Below, one piece after another: positions 19,541-27,927 of a DNA stretch of 64,000 nucleotides. The first letter of the stretch is position 1. Each line of letters opens with the position of its first letter. The notes under the pieces were generated by a model. It searched no databases and was not told the origin of the DNA. It saw only the letters and a program-made list of their open reading frames with translations. This stretch comes from Pseudarthrobacter sp. W1I19. Lineage in GTDB: Bacteria; Actinomycetota; Actinomycetes; Actinomycetales; Micrococcaceae. A program made the position numbers and the translations under genes. The stretch covers positions 2,666,001 through 2,730,000 of the forward strand of contig NZ_JAUSZR010000001.1 in NCBI RefSeq assembly GCF_030817835.1, given 5' to 3'.

Positions 19541-21003
19541 AGCGGAGTGCTCCTTTCATCGGCGGATTGGGGGGTCAGTGGGGGTAATGCTATCCGATCG
19601 CCCAAATGGCGAAGTCCCACGCTGTTCGAGGATTTGAACAGCACCAGGTCGCCAGGTTCGAGCTCTGCGTTCAGCACGTCGTAGGCTTCATCAACGGTTT
19701 CCGCGAAGAGGCATTCATCGCCCCAGGAGCCCTCCTGGACGGCGGAGACATAGAGGGCCCGGGCTTCCCGGCCCACCACCAGCAGGCGGGAGATGTTCAG
19801 CCGCACCACCTGCGTACCCACGGCGGTGTGTTCCCTGATGGAGTCCTCGCCGAGTTCGAGCATGGCGCCCAGCACGGCCCAGGTGCGGCGGCCGCGGCCG
19901 AGATCTGCCAGGGTACGCAGCGCGGCGCGCATGGATTCGGGATTGGCGTTGTAGGCGTCATTGATAATGGTGACGCCGTCTTCCCGCTCAGTGCGTTCCA
20001 TCCGCCAGCGGCTCGCTGCGGTCTGGCTGCTGAGGGAGGACGCGATGTCCTGCCCCGAAACCCCGGCGGCCCAGGCTGCTCCGGCGGCGGCCAGGAGGTT
20101 GCCCATATGGTGCGCGCCGATGAGGCGGCTGCTGACGTGCAGGCCGTTTTCGCCGTCGGGCAGCTGGAGATCGAATTCGGGGTTGCCGTCCGCGTTGGTG
20201 TCGGGGTTCAGTGCCAGCACGGCTGCGCCAGCGCGGCCTTCCGCGGAGAACCCGAGCACCTTTGCCGCGGTGCGTGAGCGCATCGCGGCCACGCGGTCGT
20301 CGTCGAGATTGATAATGGCGGTGCCATCAGCAGCAAGCGCCTCCACCAGCTCACCCTTGGCCAGGGCGATGTTTGCCACTCCCCCGAACTCGCCGGCATG
20401 GGCGGTTCCAACGGCCAGTACGACGCCGATATCGGGCCTGACCATGTCCGCGAGGTAGCGGATGTGCCCGATCCCGGTGGCGCCCATCTCAATGACGAGG
20501 TACCGGGTATCGGTTCCGGCACGAAAGACAGTGAGCGGCACGCCCACCTCACCGTTATAGGAGCCCTGCGGCGCGACAGTCTGTCCCTGCGTCGACAGGA
20601 TGCCGGCGAGGAGGTCCTTGGTGGTGGTTTTCCCGGCCGAACCGGTGATTCCCACAACTGTCAGTTCGCTGCCCTGTTCGGCGCGGGCGGCGCGGATCCT
20701 GCGCACGGCTTCAGCAGCCAGGGCGCCCATGGCCAGCACGGCATCCGGAACGAGCACCGAGGGGTAAGCCGTCCCATCTGCATCGGCGACAGGACGCTCC
20801 AGCAAAGCCAGACTGGCACCGGCGGAAAATGCGGCGGCAACAAAGTCATGGCCGTCAGCATGCTCGCCGGGCTTTGCGACGTAGAGCGAACCGGGCGTGG
20901 CATCGCGTGAGTCCGTCACCACCGAAAGGGGCGTGATTCCGGGATCGGCGTCCAGGCGCCCGTTAGTGATTTCGGCGATCTCCGCCGCAGTAAAAGCAAT
21001 CAT
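19537..21003 (-). CDS. murF: UDP-MurNAc-tripeptide--D-alanyl-D-alanine ligase
   Basis: A 488-residue Mur ligase that adds D-Ala-D-Ala to complete the pentapeptide. It has the ATP loop [19 protein letters not shown] (about residue 115), a central domain with [23 protein letters not shown] split across its middle, and the C-terminal [18 protein letters not shown] signature specific to MurF. The ATG lies 6 bases after the murE stop. It overlaps mraY by 4 bases. Confidence 0.97.
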   Translation of the reverse strand: MIAFTAAEIAEITNGRLDADPGITPLSVVTDSRDATPGSLYVAKPGEHADGHDFVAAAFSAGASLALLERPVADADGTAYPSVLVPDAVLAMGALAAEAVRRIRAARAEQGSELTVVGITGSAGKTTTKDLLAGILSTQGQTVAPQGSYNGEVGVPLTVFRAGTDTRYLVIEMGATGIGHIRYLADMVRPDIGVVLAVGTAHAGEFGGVANIALAKGELVEALAADGTAIINLDDDRVAAMRSRTAAKVLGFSAEGRAGAAVLALNPDTNADGNPEFDLQLPDGENGLHVSSRLIGAHHMGNLLAAAGAAWAAGVSGQDIASSLSSQTAASRWRMERTEREDGVTIINDAYNANPESMRAALRTLADLGRGRRTWAVLGAMLELGEDSIREHTAVGTQVVRLNISRLLVVGREARALYVSAVQEGSWGDECLFAETVDEAYDVLNAELEPGDLVLFKSSNSVGLRHLGDRIALPPLTPQSADERSTPL

Positions 21004-21009
21004 CTCGGT

Positions 21010-22638
21010 CTAGGACTCTATCCGGTCGGCTTGGAGAACGTTGAATCCCCTGGCTGTCAAGGCGCTGCGCAGCTCTACCCTGTCGTCCAGGGCATGGTTG
21101 ACGCCTTTGACTTCCTGCCACACCTCGTGGCCGCGGCCGGCCACCAGGATGGTGTCCTGCGGGCGGGCCAGATCAACGGCACGGCGGATGGCGTCGGCAC
21201 GCGGGAAAACTTCCAGGATGTCGCAGGGCAGGGAGTCTTTTTCCTGGGATTCCCGGGCTCCGGCCAGGACATCGGCGCGGATGGCGGCCGGGTCTTCGTC
21301 GTGGGGATCGTCATCGGTGATGATGACGACGTCGGCAAGCCGGGCGGCGATGGCGCCCATGGCCGGGCGTTTACCCTGGTCACGCTGCCCGGTGGCGCCG
21401 AACACCACGATGAGGCGGGAGTCCGGCAATGGGGACCGTACCGCTTCCAGCGCCCTGGCGAGTGCATCGGTGTTGTGGGCAAAGTCAACAATCGCGGCGG
21501 GCTCCGTTGACACCAGCTGCATCCGTCCGGGCACCGCAACTGTGAACGGGTCGGACCCGTCCAGTGCCGCCTGCAAGGTTGCGGTGTCTACTCCTGCTGC
21601 CAGGACCATAACTGCCGCCAGCGCCGCGTTGGCCACGTTGAAGCTGCCGGGCAGGCCGGTATGGATGCGGAGCTCCGCGCCGTCGGGACCGCCCAGCGTG
21701 AAGTCCGTGCCGAGCCCGCGCGCGGCGGTTCCCGTGACGGTCCAGTCCGCTGGCGCCCCGGTGGTGCTGAGGGTGGTGACCGGCACCCTGGTGCTGCCGG
21801 CAAGCTGCCGGCCCCATTCGTCGTCGACCGTTACTACCGCCGCGCGGGCGCGCCCCGGGGTAAACAGCTCCGCCTTGGTGGCGAAGTAGTCCTCCATGGT
21901 CAGGTGCAGGTCCAGGTGGTCCTGGGTGAGGTTGGTGAAGCCGGCAACATCGAACAGCACCCCGTCCACCCGCTGGAAGGAGATGGCATGGGAGGAGACC
22001 TCCATCGCAGCGGCTGCAAGCCCCCGTTCGCGCATCAGGGCGAGCAGTGCATGGACGTCGGTGGATTCCGGCGTGGTGAGGAGGCTGGGAATTGGATCCC
22101 CGCCGGCGTGGATCTCGATGGTGCCGATCAGCCCGGTGCTGCGGCCGAGGGCGCGAAGCAACGAGTTGATGAAGTAGGTGGTGGTGGTCTTCCCGTTGGT
22201 GCCCGTGACGCCAAACAATTGTGGCTGGCCGGCAGCTGACTGGCTGCGGTAGATCAGGGCGGACAGCGGGCCCACCACGTTCCGTGGCGACTCCACGATC
22301 ATCACGGGTACCGGTGTCTCGGCGGGCGCCAGCAGCCTGGCGCCTGCCTCGTCAGTCAGCACGGCAGCAGCTCCTGCTTCAACAGCCTGCGGCACGAAGT
22401 CTGCGCCGTGGCGCGTGGCGCCCGGCAGGGCGACATAAAGGTCCCCCGGCTCCACAGTCCGTGAGTTCAAGGAAATTCCGGTGACTTCCACCTCAGCTGC
22501 CGGGCCAGGAACTGCAACATCGATGGCTTCGCCAATGCTTGCCAGCCGTACCGGCTCCACCCGTGAGGGGCGGAAGCGGCCTTGGCCGGCCGGTCCCTCC
22601 GGGACGGCGCGGTTGTCGGGCGGGTTGATCTCTGACAA
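21010..22638 (-). CDS. murE: UDP-MurNAc-L-Ala-D-Glu ligase adding the third residue (probably L-lysine)
   Basis: A 542-residue Mur ligase that adds the diamino acid at position 3 of the stem peptide. The ATP loop [19 protein letters not shown] and the HLDLHLTMEDYFATKAELF stretch are typical. In diaminopimelate-adding enzymes a DNPR motif reads the substrate; here the position reads DDDPHDEDP (21289-21315), without Arg, which fits an L-lysine-adding enzyme as expected for Arthrobacter peptidoglycan. I choose TTG 22638, which has GGAGA 4 bases upstream; the in-frame ATG at 22671 has no ribosome binding site. It follows ftsI closely. Confidence 0.93.
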   Translation of the reverse strand: MSEINPPDNRAVPEGPAGQGRFRPSRVEPVRLASIGEAIDVAVPGPAAEVEVTGISLNSRTVEPGDLYVALPGATRHGADFVPQAVEAGAAAVLTDEAGARLLAPAETPVPVMIVESPRNVVGPLSALIYRSQSAAGQPQLFGVTGTNGKTTTTYFINSLLRALGRSTGLIGTIEIHAGGDPIPSLLTTPESTDVHALLALMRERGLAAAAMEVSSHAISFQRVDGVLFDVAGFTNLTQDHLDLHLTMEDYFATKAELFTPGRARAAVVTVDDEWGRQLAGSTRVPVTTLSTTGAPADWTVTGTAARGLGTDFTLGGPDGAELRIHTGLPGSFNVANAALAAVMVLAAGVDTATLQAALDGSDPFTVAVPGRMQLVSTEPAAIVDFAHNTDALARALEAVRSPLPDSRLIVVFGATGQRDQGKRPAMGAIAARLADVVIITDDDPHDEDPAAIRADVLAGARESQEKDSLPCDILEVFPRADAIRRAVDLARPQDTILVAGRGHEVWQEVKGVNHALDDRVELRSALTARGFNVLQADRIES

Positions 22639-22705
22639 GGAATCTCCGATGGTGCTAGTCGTGCCCGGCATGGGTGGGCCGGTAGTGGTGCTCTAAGCGG
22701 GGCTG

Positions 22706-24508
22706 CTACTTGGCAAACTGGGGCAGCCTGGCCGGTTCACCCGTGGACGGCTGGACGTTGTAGGTCCGCAGTGCCTGGCTCATGACCGACCGGAAGACCG
22801 GCCCGTTGGTAATCCCGTAGATGCTGCCCTTGGGCCGCTGGAGTACCACCTCCACAATAAACCGCGGATCATCCATCGGTGCCATCCCCACCATGGAGGC
22901 GGTGTAGCCGCAGAAGCCCGACTTGCCGTCGTCGCACGGTGATTCCGAGGTGCCCGTCTTTGCACCCACCCGGTAGCCGTCGATCCCTGCGTCCTTGATC
23001 TGGCCTTCGGTGACGGCACTTTCCAGGATGTCCTGGACCTGCTGGGCCGTGTGCTCCGAGACCACCTGCGTGGATGGTGCGGCCGGGACCTTTTCCTCGG
23101 TACCGTCCGGGGAGACATAGGAATCGATCAGGCGGGGCTGGAGCATCACGCCGTTGTTGGCCACGGACTGGAACGCCCTCACAGTCTGCAGGGTGGACTG
23201 CGAAACGCCCTGCCCGAACAATACGGTGTACTCTTGGCGCCCGTCCCACTGCTCCCAGGGTGTGAGGATGCCGGAAGCAGTTGCGGGCAGCCCAATGTCC
23301 GGGGCCTCGCCGATGCCGAACTTCTTTAGCCAGTTATAGCGCTGTTCCTTGCTCAGCTCCTGGCCGGCCATGACGGTGCCGGTGTTCATGGAGTAGCCCA
23401 GGATGCCGGCGAGGGTGCGCTTTTCAGTGCCGTGGGAAAAGGAGTCGCTGAAGGTCTGGCCGTTGACCGTATAAGACGGCGGCAGAGTGTACTCGCTGAG
23501 GGGGTTGGCTTTGCCTTCCTCGATCAGCGCCGCTGCCGTAAGCATTTTTTCGACGGACCCTGGCTCATAGGCGGCGGTGACCGCACGGACGCCGCGGTCC
23601 TTGGCAGCCACCCGGCCCGGATCGTTGGGATCCGGGGCGTTGGTATCGGCCATAGCCACCAGGTTTCCGGTTTTGACGTCCATCACGATGATGACGCCCC
23701 ACTCGGCACTGAGCTTGTCAGTCTGGCTTTGGATGGCCTGCTGGGCGAAATACTGCAGGTCCGAGTTGATGGTGAGTTTGACGTCCTTGCCGTCCTGCGG
23801 CGGTGTCAGCTCGTCCATGCCCACCGGGATGCGCAGGCCATCGGCGCCGATCTCGAAGAGGCGTTTGCCGTCCGTGCCCTTGAGCAGCCCGTCCTGGGTC
23901 TGTTCAATGCCGGCCAGGCCGGTGGTGCCGTCCTGCAGGAAGCCGATGATGCCGCCGGCCACGGAGCCGTTGGGATAGACCCGTTTGCTGACGCCTTCCG
24001 TAACGATCCCAGGAATCTGGAGCCTGGAGATGCGGTCCTCGATGTCGGGCTTCACGTCCTTGGCCACGATGTAATAGGGCTGCTGCCCGGTAACGGCGTC
24101 GCGGATGTCGTCCTTCTCCATGCCCAGGGCCGCTGCAAGCTCGGTCAGGCCCTGGTCGCGGCTGACGTCCACCAGCTTTTCCTTGCCGTCCACGGTTTCC
24201 AGGCGCTTGAAGTTCTCCGTTTTGGTGTTGACCCGCTGGTCCACCACCACGTTGTAGCGGATCACGCTGTTGGCCAGCACTGTGCCATTGGAATCCAGGA
24301 TGCTGCCCCGCTCCGCAGGCAGTACGGTCTGCTTCATCCTGCTGTTGAGCGCCGCTTCGGCCATTCCCCCCACGTCAAGCCCCTGGACGAGGAAGAGTTT
24401 TCCGCCCACCACCAGCAGGAGCGAGAGCATGATCCCCAGGCCAAGCCGGAGGCGTTTGGTGGCGTTGGGAACCTTGCTGCTTCTTGCCTTGCCGGTCCTC
24501 TGCGCCAC
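22706..24508 (-). CDS. ftsI: septal class B penicillin-binding protein (FtsI/PbpB)
   Basis: A 600-residue monofunctional transpeptidase that cross-links septal peptidoglycan as partner of FtsW. A short cytoplasmic tail and one membrane segment (about residues 22-45) precede the pedestal domain (PAERGSILDSNGTVLANS) and the transpeptidase domain. Active-site motifs are SVEK within AYEPGSVEKM (catalytic Ser), SMN in GYSMNTGTV and KTGTSE near residue 540. There is no PASTA domain. It lies between the ftsL-like gene and murE, as in the standard dcw order. Confidence 0.96.
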   Translation of the reverse strand: MAQRTGKARSSKVPNATKRLRLGLGIMLSLLLVVGGKLFLVQGLDVGGMAEAALNSRMKQTVLPAERGSILDSNGTVLANSVIRYNVVVDQRVNTKTENFKRLETVDGKEKLVDVSRDQGLTELAAALGMEKDDIRDAVTGQQPYYIVAKDVKPDIEDRISRLQIPGIVTEGVSKRVYPNGSVAGGIIGFLQDGTTGLAGIEQTQDGLLKGTDGKRLFEIGADGLRIPVGMDELTPPQDGKDVKLTINSDLQYFAQQAIQSQTDKLSAEWGVIIVMDVKTGNLVAMADTNAPDPNDPGRVAAKDRGVRAVTAAYEPGSVEKMLTAAALIEEGKANPLSEYTLPPSYTVNGQTFSDSFSHGTEKRTLAGILGYSMNTGTVMAGQELSKEQRYNWLKKFGIGEAPDIGLPATASGILTPWEQWDGRQEYTVLFGQGVSQSTLQTVRAFQSVANNGVMLQPRLIDSYVSPDGTEEKVPAAPSTQVVSEHTAQQVQDILESAVTEGQIKDAGIDGYRVGAKTGTSESPCDDGKSGFCGYTASMVGMAPMDDPRFIVEVVLQRPKGSIYGITNGPVFRSVMSQALRTYNVQPSTGEPARLPQFAK

Positions 24509-24556
24509 CGTGATATTCCTTGCTGCTCGACCTTGTTGCCTGTCAGACCTGCCGTG

Positions 24557-25279
24557 TTACTGCCCGGGCACTTTCTGCTCGGGGGCGGGAACCGACCCAC
24601 CATGAAGTTCCACAGGCGGCACTGCCGCGGCTGCCGGCACCTGGGCTGCTGCTTCCGGTGCAGCGCCGGCCGGGGTGCCTGACGTGGCACCCGTTGTGCC
24701 GGTTGTGCTGCCGGGGGAAGCAGCGGCCGGGGCCGCCGGGGTGTCTTCCACGGGCTTCCGGGCTTCGAGGGGCCCGCTCTTGCTTGCCGGGGGCACCACG
24801 GTGAGCTGGCCGGCGACTGCCGGCGCCGGGATCACTGCGCCGGCGGGGCCGTCCTTGACGGCCGGCGTTGCCTTGCCGGTCACCGACAGGGTGGACAGGT
24901 CGATCTGGCCCTTAACAGTGGATGGCACCATTCCGAGCTTTGTGGCCTGCGCTGCAAGGTTCTGCGGTGCTTCGAAGTTCTGCACCTGCTGGGTGAGGTC
25001 CTGGTTCTGTTTGGTCAGGGTGCTCTGCGTGGCGCGCAATTCCACCAGCTGGTACTGGGCCGTGGAAACCGAGATGTTCAGCACCAGCACGGCGATCAGG
25101 GCCAAGGCAAGCATGCCGAAGCACAGCACCACAAAAGGCGCACGGCGTTTGCGGGGAACGGTCCGGACCACGGAGAGTGGTGTCCGGCTCCTCCGGGGCG
25201 CTTCAGGCGATCCGGCAGGGAGGTGCTTGGCCGCCGTACCGGAGACGACGGGAAAGTTCTTCACGGCAGCGGTGCTCAT
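24557..25279 (-). CDS. FtsL-like divisome protein with long Ala/Pro tail
   Basis: A 240-residue bitopic protein in the ftsL position between rsmH and ftsI. A basic cytoplasmic tail (residues 1-46) is followed by one membrane segment (about 48-70), a coiled coil (about 72-105, [20 protein letters not shown]) and the A-Q-A-LGMV motif typical of FtsL-like proteins. The remaining 120 residues are an Ala/Pro/Thr/Gly-rich extracytoplasmic tail that FtsL of E. coli (121 residues) lacks. Sequence similarity in this family is low, so the assignment rests on topology and place. Its ATG overlaps the rsmH stop (ATGA). Confidence 0.85.
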   Translation of the reverse strand: MSTAAVKNFPVVSGTAAKHLPAGSPEAPRRSRTPLSVVRTVPRKRRAPFVVLCFGMLALALIAVLVLNISVSTAQYQLVELRATQSTLTKQNQDLTQQVQNFEAPQNLAAQATKLGMVPSTVKGQIDLSTLSVTGKATPAVKDGPAGAVIPAPAVAGQLTVVPPASKSGPLEARKPVEDTPAAPAAASPGSTTGTTGATSGTPAGAAPEAAAQVPAAAAVPPVELHGGSVPAPEQKVPGQ

Positions 25280-26268
25280 TCAGCTCTCCTGGCTCGAATT
25301 CGTTCCACAGCGCGGAGCCTGGCTGAGGCAGCGCGGGGGTTTTCGGCGATTTCGACGGCGGTTGGCACCTCGGTGCCTTTGGTCAGGGTTTTCAGTTCGG
25401 GTTTGTGTTCCTCCAGCTCCACCGGGAAGCCAAGCGGAGCGGAGGACTTCGATCGGGCCTGGAAGACTCCCTTGACGATCTTGTCCTCCAGGGAGTGGTA
25501 GGACATCACAACGATGCGGCCCCCCAGTGCTGTGGCATCCACAGCGGCGGGCACCGCCCGTTCCAGCACTTCGAGTTCCTCGTTGACCTCTATCCGCAAA
25601 GCCTGGAACGTCCGCTTGGCCGGGTGTCCGCCGGACTTGGCAGCACCGGCCGGAACAACCGAGCGGATCTGCTCCACGAGCTCGCCGGTGGTGGTGAACG
25701 GTTTGGCGGCGCGGGCGGCAACGATTCTGTTGGCGATCCGGCCGGCGAACTTTTCCTCGCCCCACTTGCGGATAATCCGGACCAGTTCCTCTTCGCTGTA
25801 GGTATTCACCACGTCGGCTGCCGTCTGGCCGCGGCTGGTGTCCATCCGCATGTCCAGCGGGGCGTCGAAGGAGTAGGCGAAACCACGCTCACGCTCGTCG
25901 AGCTGGAGCGAGGAAACGCCGAGGTCCATCAGGATCCCATGCACTTCCGTGACGCCGAGGTCTGCCAGGACATCTTCGATCTCGTCATAGACGGCATGCA
26001 CGAGATCGGTCCGGGCTGCAAAGGTCGTCAGCCGTTCACCGGCCAGGGCAAGGGCTTCTTCATCGCGGTCGATCCCGATCAGGTGCAGGTCGGGGAAGCG
26101 CTGCAGCATGGCCTCGGAGTGGCCTCCCATGCCCAGGGTGGCGTCAATGGCCACCGGAGTTTCACCACGGCTCCTGGCTGCCTCGAATCCGGGCGCCAAC
26201 AAATTGATGCACCGGTCCCGAAGGACCGGTACATGGCGTTCGGACGTGGGCTTCGGTTGATCGTTCAT
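25276..26268 (-). CDS. rsmH: 16S rRNA (cytosine(1402)-N(4))-methyltransferase
   Basis: A 330-residue SAM-dependent methyltransferase (formerly MraW) that makes N4-methyl-C1402 in the ribosomal P site. Motifs are [15 protein letters not shown] near the N terminus, the SAM loop [31 protein letters not shown] and the C-terminal [12 protein letters not shown] choose ATG 26268 because AAAGGA precedes it by about 8 bases; the longer frame to 26325 adds 19 unsupported residues. It follows mraZ after a 166-base gap in which I see no gene. Confidence 0.95.
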   Translation of the reverse strand: MNDQPKPTSERHVPVLRDRCINLLAPGFEAARSRGETPVAIDATLGMGGHSEAMLQRFPDLHLIGIDRDEEALALAGERLTTFAARTDLVHAVYDEIEDVLADLGVTEVHGILMDLGVSSLQLDERERGFAYSFDAPLDMRMDTSRGQTAADVVNTYSEEELVRIIRKWGEEKFAGRIANRIVAARAAKPFTTTGELVEQIRSVVPAGAAKSGGHPAKRTFQALRIEVNEELEVLERAVPAAVDATALGGRIVVMSYHSLEDKIVKGVFQARSKSSAPLGFPVELEEHKPELKTLTKGTEVPTAVEIAENPRAASARLRAVERIRARRAE

Positions 26269-26434
26269 GCCTCGTCCTTTCTCGCCGTCGCTGTCACCTG
26301 GATGTTTCTTGACCCGGATCCCCATCCGCGCCTACCGTCCTGCCCGCCTGGCTCCGGGGAAGTTGAGCCAGGTTGGCCGGCTGATGGGCCGGCTGGAGAT
26401 CCCAACCAAGAAGCTGTCCGCTGTCCCTGCCCGG

Positions 26435-26863
26435 TCACAAAATGCCCGGGATGGGGTCATCGGTTTCAGAGAAGGCCGTTTCCTTCTCTGCGAGGTATTC
26501 GTTCCAAGCCTGGGCGTCCCAGATCTCGGCGCGGGTTCCGGCACCGATCACGGCCAGTTCCCTCCCGAGTCCTGCGTATTCCCGGAGCGCCGGTGGAATG
26601 GTCACGCGCCCCTGCTTGTCAGGTACCTCGTCCGAGGCTCCAGAGAGAAAGACGCGGATATAGTCCCGCGCCTGCTTTGAGGAGATTGGCGCCTCCCGCA
26701 TTTGCTCGTGGACCCGGGCAAATTCCTTCTCGCTGAAGACGTAGATGCAACGTTCCTGGCCCCTGGTAAGGACCAGTCCGCTGGCAAGTTCCTCACGGAA
26801 CTTCGCGGGGAGAATGATCCGGCCCTTTTCATCAAGACGCGGCGAATGTGTGCCCAGAAACAC
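26435..26863 (-). CDS. mraZ: transcriptional regulator MraZ
   Basis: A 142-residue double-AbrB/SpoVT-fold DNA-binding protein and first gene of the dcw cluster. Each half has the family core: [23 protein letters not shown] (N-terminal copy) and [20 protein letters not shown] (C-terminal copy). MraZ binds direct repeats of GTGG-type hexamers in its own promoter and generally represses the operon. Such boxes are present 66-91 bases upstream, over the promoter. The start is GTG. Length matches the family (about 143). Confidence 0.96.
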   Translation of the reverse strand: MFLGTHSPRLDEKGRIILPAKFREELASGLVLTRGQERCIYVFSEKEFARVHEQMREAPISSKQARDYIRVFLSGASDEVPDKQGRVTIPPALREYAGLGRELAVIGAGTRAEIWDAQAWNEYLAEKETAFSETDDPIPGIL

Positions 26864-26928
26864 TGGCCCACCGCCTGTCCGATGTCAGGAACTGCACATC
26901 CCCTGTGTTGCAACCACCCTCTTATGTC

Positions 26929-26960
26929 CTCCACATTACTCCACTTTCCCCCACAGTCAA
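26929..26960 (-). promoter_or_regulatory. mraZ promoter overlaid by three MraZ boxes
   Basis: On the minus strand a -35 TTGACT (26955-26960) and a -10 TAATGT (26933-26938) are separated by 16 bases. Three hexamers in the same orientation, GTGGGG (26949-26954), GTGGAG (26939-26944) and GTGGAG (26929-26934), each separated by 4 bases, run from the edge of the -35 through the -10. This 10-base period and the GTGG core match known MraZ operators. Binding here would block RNA polymerase, so the site predicts autorepression of the whole dcw operon. Confidence 0.85.
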
Positions 26961-27027
26961 CGCGAATGGGCGCTCCCGACATGCAATCTTTGGGACTGGC
27001 GCCCCGAAATGGCGCGGAATTCTGCCG

Positions 27028-27043
27028 GTGGTGGGAAGTGGAG
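27028..27043 (+). promoter_or_regulatory. second pair of MraZ-box-like hexamers, opposite strand
   Basis: GTGGTG (27028-27033), a 4-base spacer and GTGGAG (27038-27043) repeat the spacing of the mraZ boxes but on the plus strand, about 70 bases upstream of the mraZ -35 element. Two hexamers are the minimum reported for MraZ binding. They may be an auxiliary site or chance in G-rich DNA. Confidence 0.4.
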
Positions 27044-27150
27044 GACTTTTCCTGCACTGGCGTTAAATTTCGTGCGCTGCCAGGCCGCCATTCGGGCCGC
27101 TTTTGCCGTGCGGCCGATATGGCGCTCAAAAGACCTGCCTTAAACGCAAA

Positions 27151-27170
27151 AGACCCGCCGGAGCGGGTCT
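27151..27170 (-). terminator. DUF3040 gene terminator
   Basis: An 8-bp perfect stem (27151-27158 with 27163-27170) with a CGGA loop is followed on the minus strand by TTTTGCGTTT. It lies about 73 bases past the DUF3040 stop and upstream of the mraZ promoter, which it insulates. Confidence 0.75.
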
Positions 27171-27242
27171 ATTTGCGGCTCTCCCCTATTTGGGGGGGAG
27201 CAAAGTGGGGCGGTGTGGGTCCTGCCCTGCCGGCTGGATGGA

Positions 27243-27617
27243 TCAGGGCTCTCCCCTGCGCCTCTCGTCCCAACGTTCCTCGAGGCTGCTCATAAAGGAA
27301 CTGCGCTGCTTGCCGGCTTTGCCGCTGCCGGACTTCGAGCCCTTGGTGCCCGACGAGCTGCTGCGCATTGTGGCGAAATACACGCCCCCGCCCATCACAA
27401 TAAAGCCGAGGACACCAACGAGGATGTTCTGCAGGGTGACGCCGACGAGCAACAGGAAGACGCCGGCCAGCGCACAGAGGACGCCGATCACGACATGTCT
27501 TGTCGACCACGAACGTCCGGGGTCCGACCCCATGGAATTCGCGAATTTTGGATCATCCTCGTGAAGCTGCTTCTCCAGCTGCTCGAGCAGCTTCTGTTCG
27601 TGCTCCGACAGCGGCAT
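27243..27617 (-). CDS. DUF3040 domain-containing membrane protein
   Basis: A 124-residue protein with the DUF3040 N-terminal signature MPLSEHEQKLLEQLEKQLHE and DDPKFANSM, two adjacent membrane segments (about residues 42-60 and 63-82) and a basic, Ser/Gly-rich tail. The start ATG 27617 has a near-perfect AAGGAGGT ribosome binding site; the longer frame to 27662 is not needed. The family is confined to actinobacteria and usually lies just upstream of mraZ (Rv2169c in M. tuberculosis). Its function is unknown; position suggests a link to the envelope or division. Confidence 0.9.
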   Translation of the reverse strand: MPLSEHEQKLLEQLEKQLHEDDPKFANSMGSDPGRSWSTRHVVIGVLCALAGVFLLLVGVTLQNILVGVLGFIVMGGGVYFATMRSSSSGTKGSKSGSGKAGKQRSSFMSSLEERWDERRRGEP

Positions 27618-27927
27618 CACGACCTCCTTTTGTAGGCCAACGTCCGGGCTGGTCCCAGCCACTACTTCTGATCCAATAACGTCTGGTATGCCTTGGTGGT
27701 TCCCGTACCCGCCGCCTGTGGCGGTAAACGAAAACCAGGCATGCAGACCGGGAGCGGAAGCATGTCCAAGAGAGTCCGGCAGTAAGTCCAGTCACTCAAA
27801 AACTTTGTATTTATAAGGATAGTTTGTTGAGGGCTGTTCTGAAAGACGGCAATGACTTTCGCCGACGCACCGGGCGGGCTGATTCGAGGCCTAAAACCAG
27901 ACCATAAGCCGGCCCTTTTCCGGGCCT
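27618..27927. other. intergenic region between dinB and the DUF3040 gene (310 bases)
   Basis: No credible gene is visible. It must hold the DUF3040 promoter. Two things stand out: an AT-rich pocket (about 27788-27832) unlike the surrounding DNA, and a 68-base imperfect hairpin (27681-27748). Just past the dinB stop a short GGCCC/GGGCC stem (27911-27926) could end dinB transcription but has no T tract. Confidence 0.6.
27681..27748. repeat. 68-base imperfect inverted repeat
   Basis: The outer arms 27681-27693 and 27737-27748 pair with one bulge and one wobble. Inside, a CCGCC/GGCGG pair closes a 6-base loop. It lies between dinB and the start of the DUF3040 gene, about 65-130 bases upstream of that start, so it could be a folded 5' leader. 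It may also be a small palindromic repeat element. Confidence 0.4.

Larger units (their letters stand above)
26864..27242. other. intergenic region upstream of mraZ (379 bases, no gene)
   Basis: I see no credible coding region on either strand. The region carries, from left to right, the mraZ leader, the mraZ promoter with three MraZ boxes (26929-26960), a second pair of GTGG-type hexamers on the opposite strand (27028-27043) and the DUF3040 terminator (27151-27170). Its base composition is less GC-rich than the flanking genes. Confidence 0.7.
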
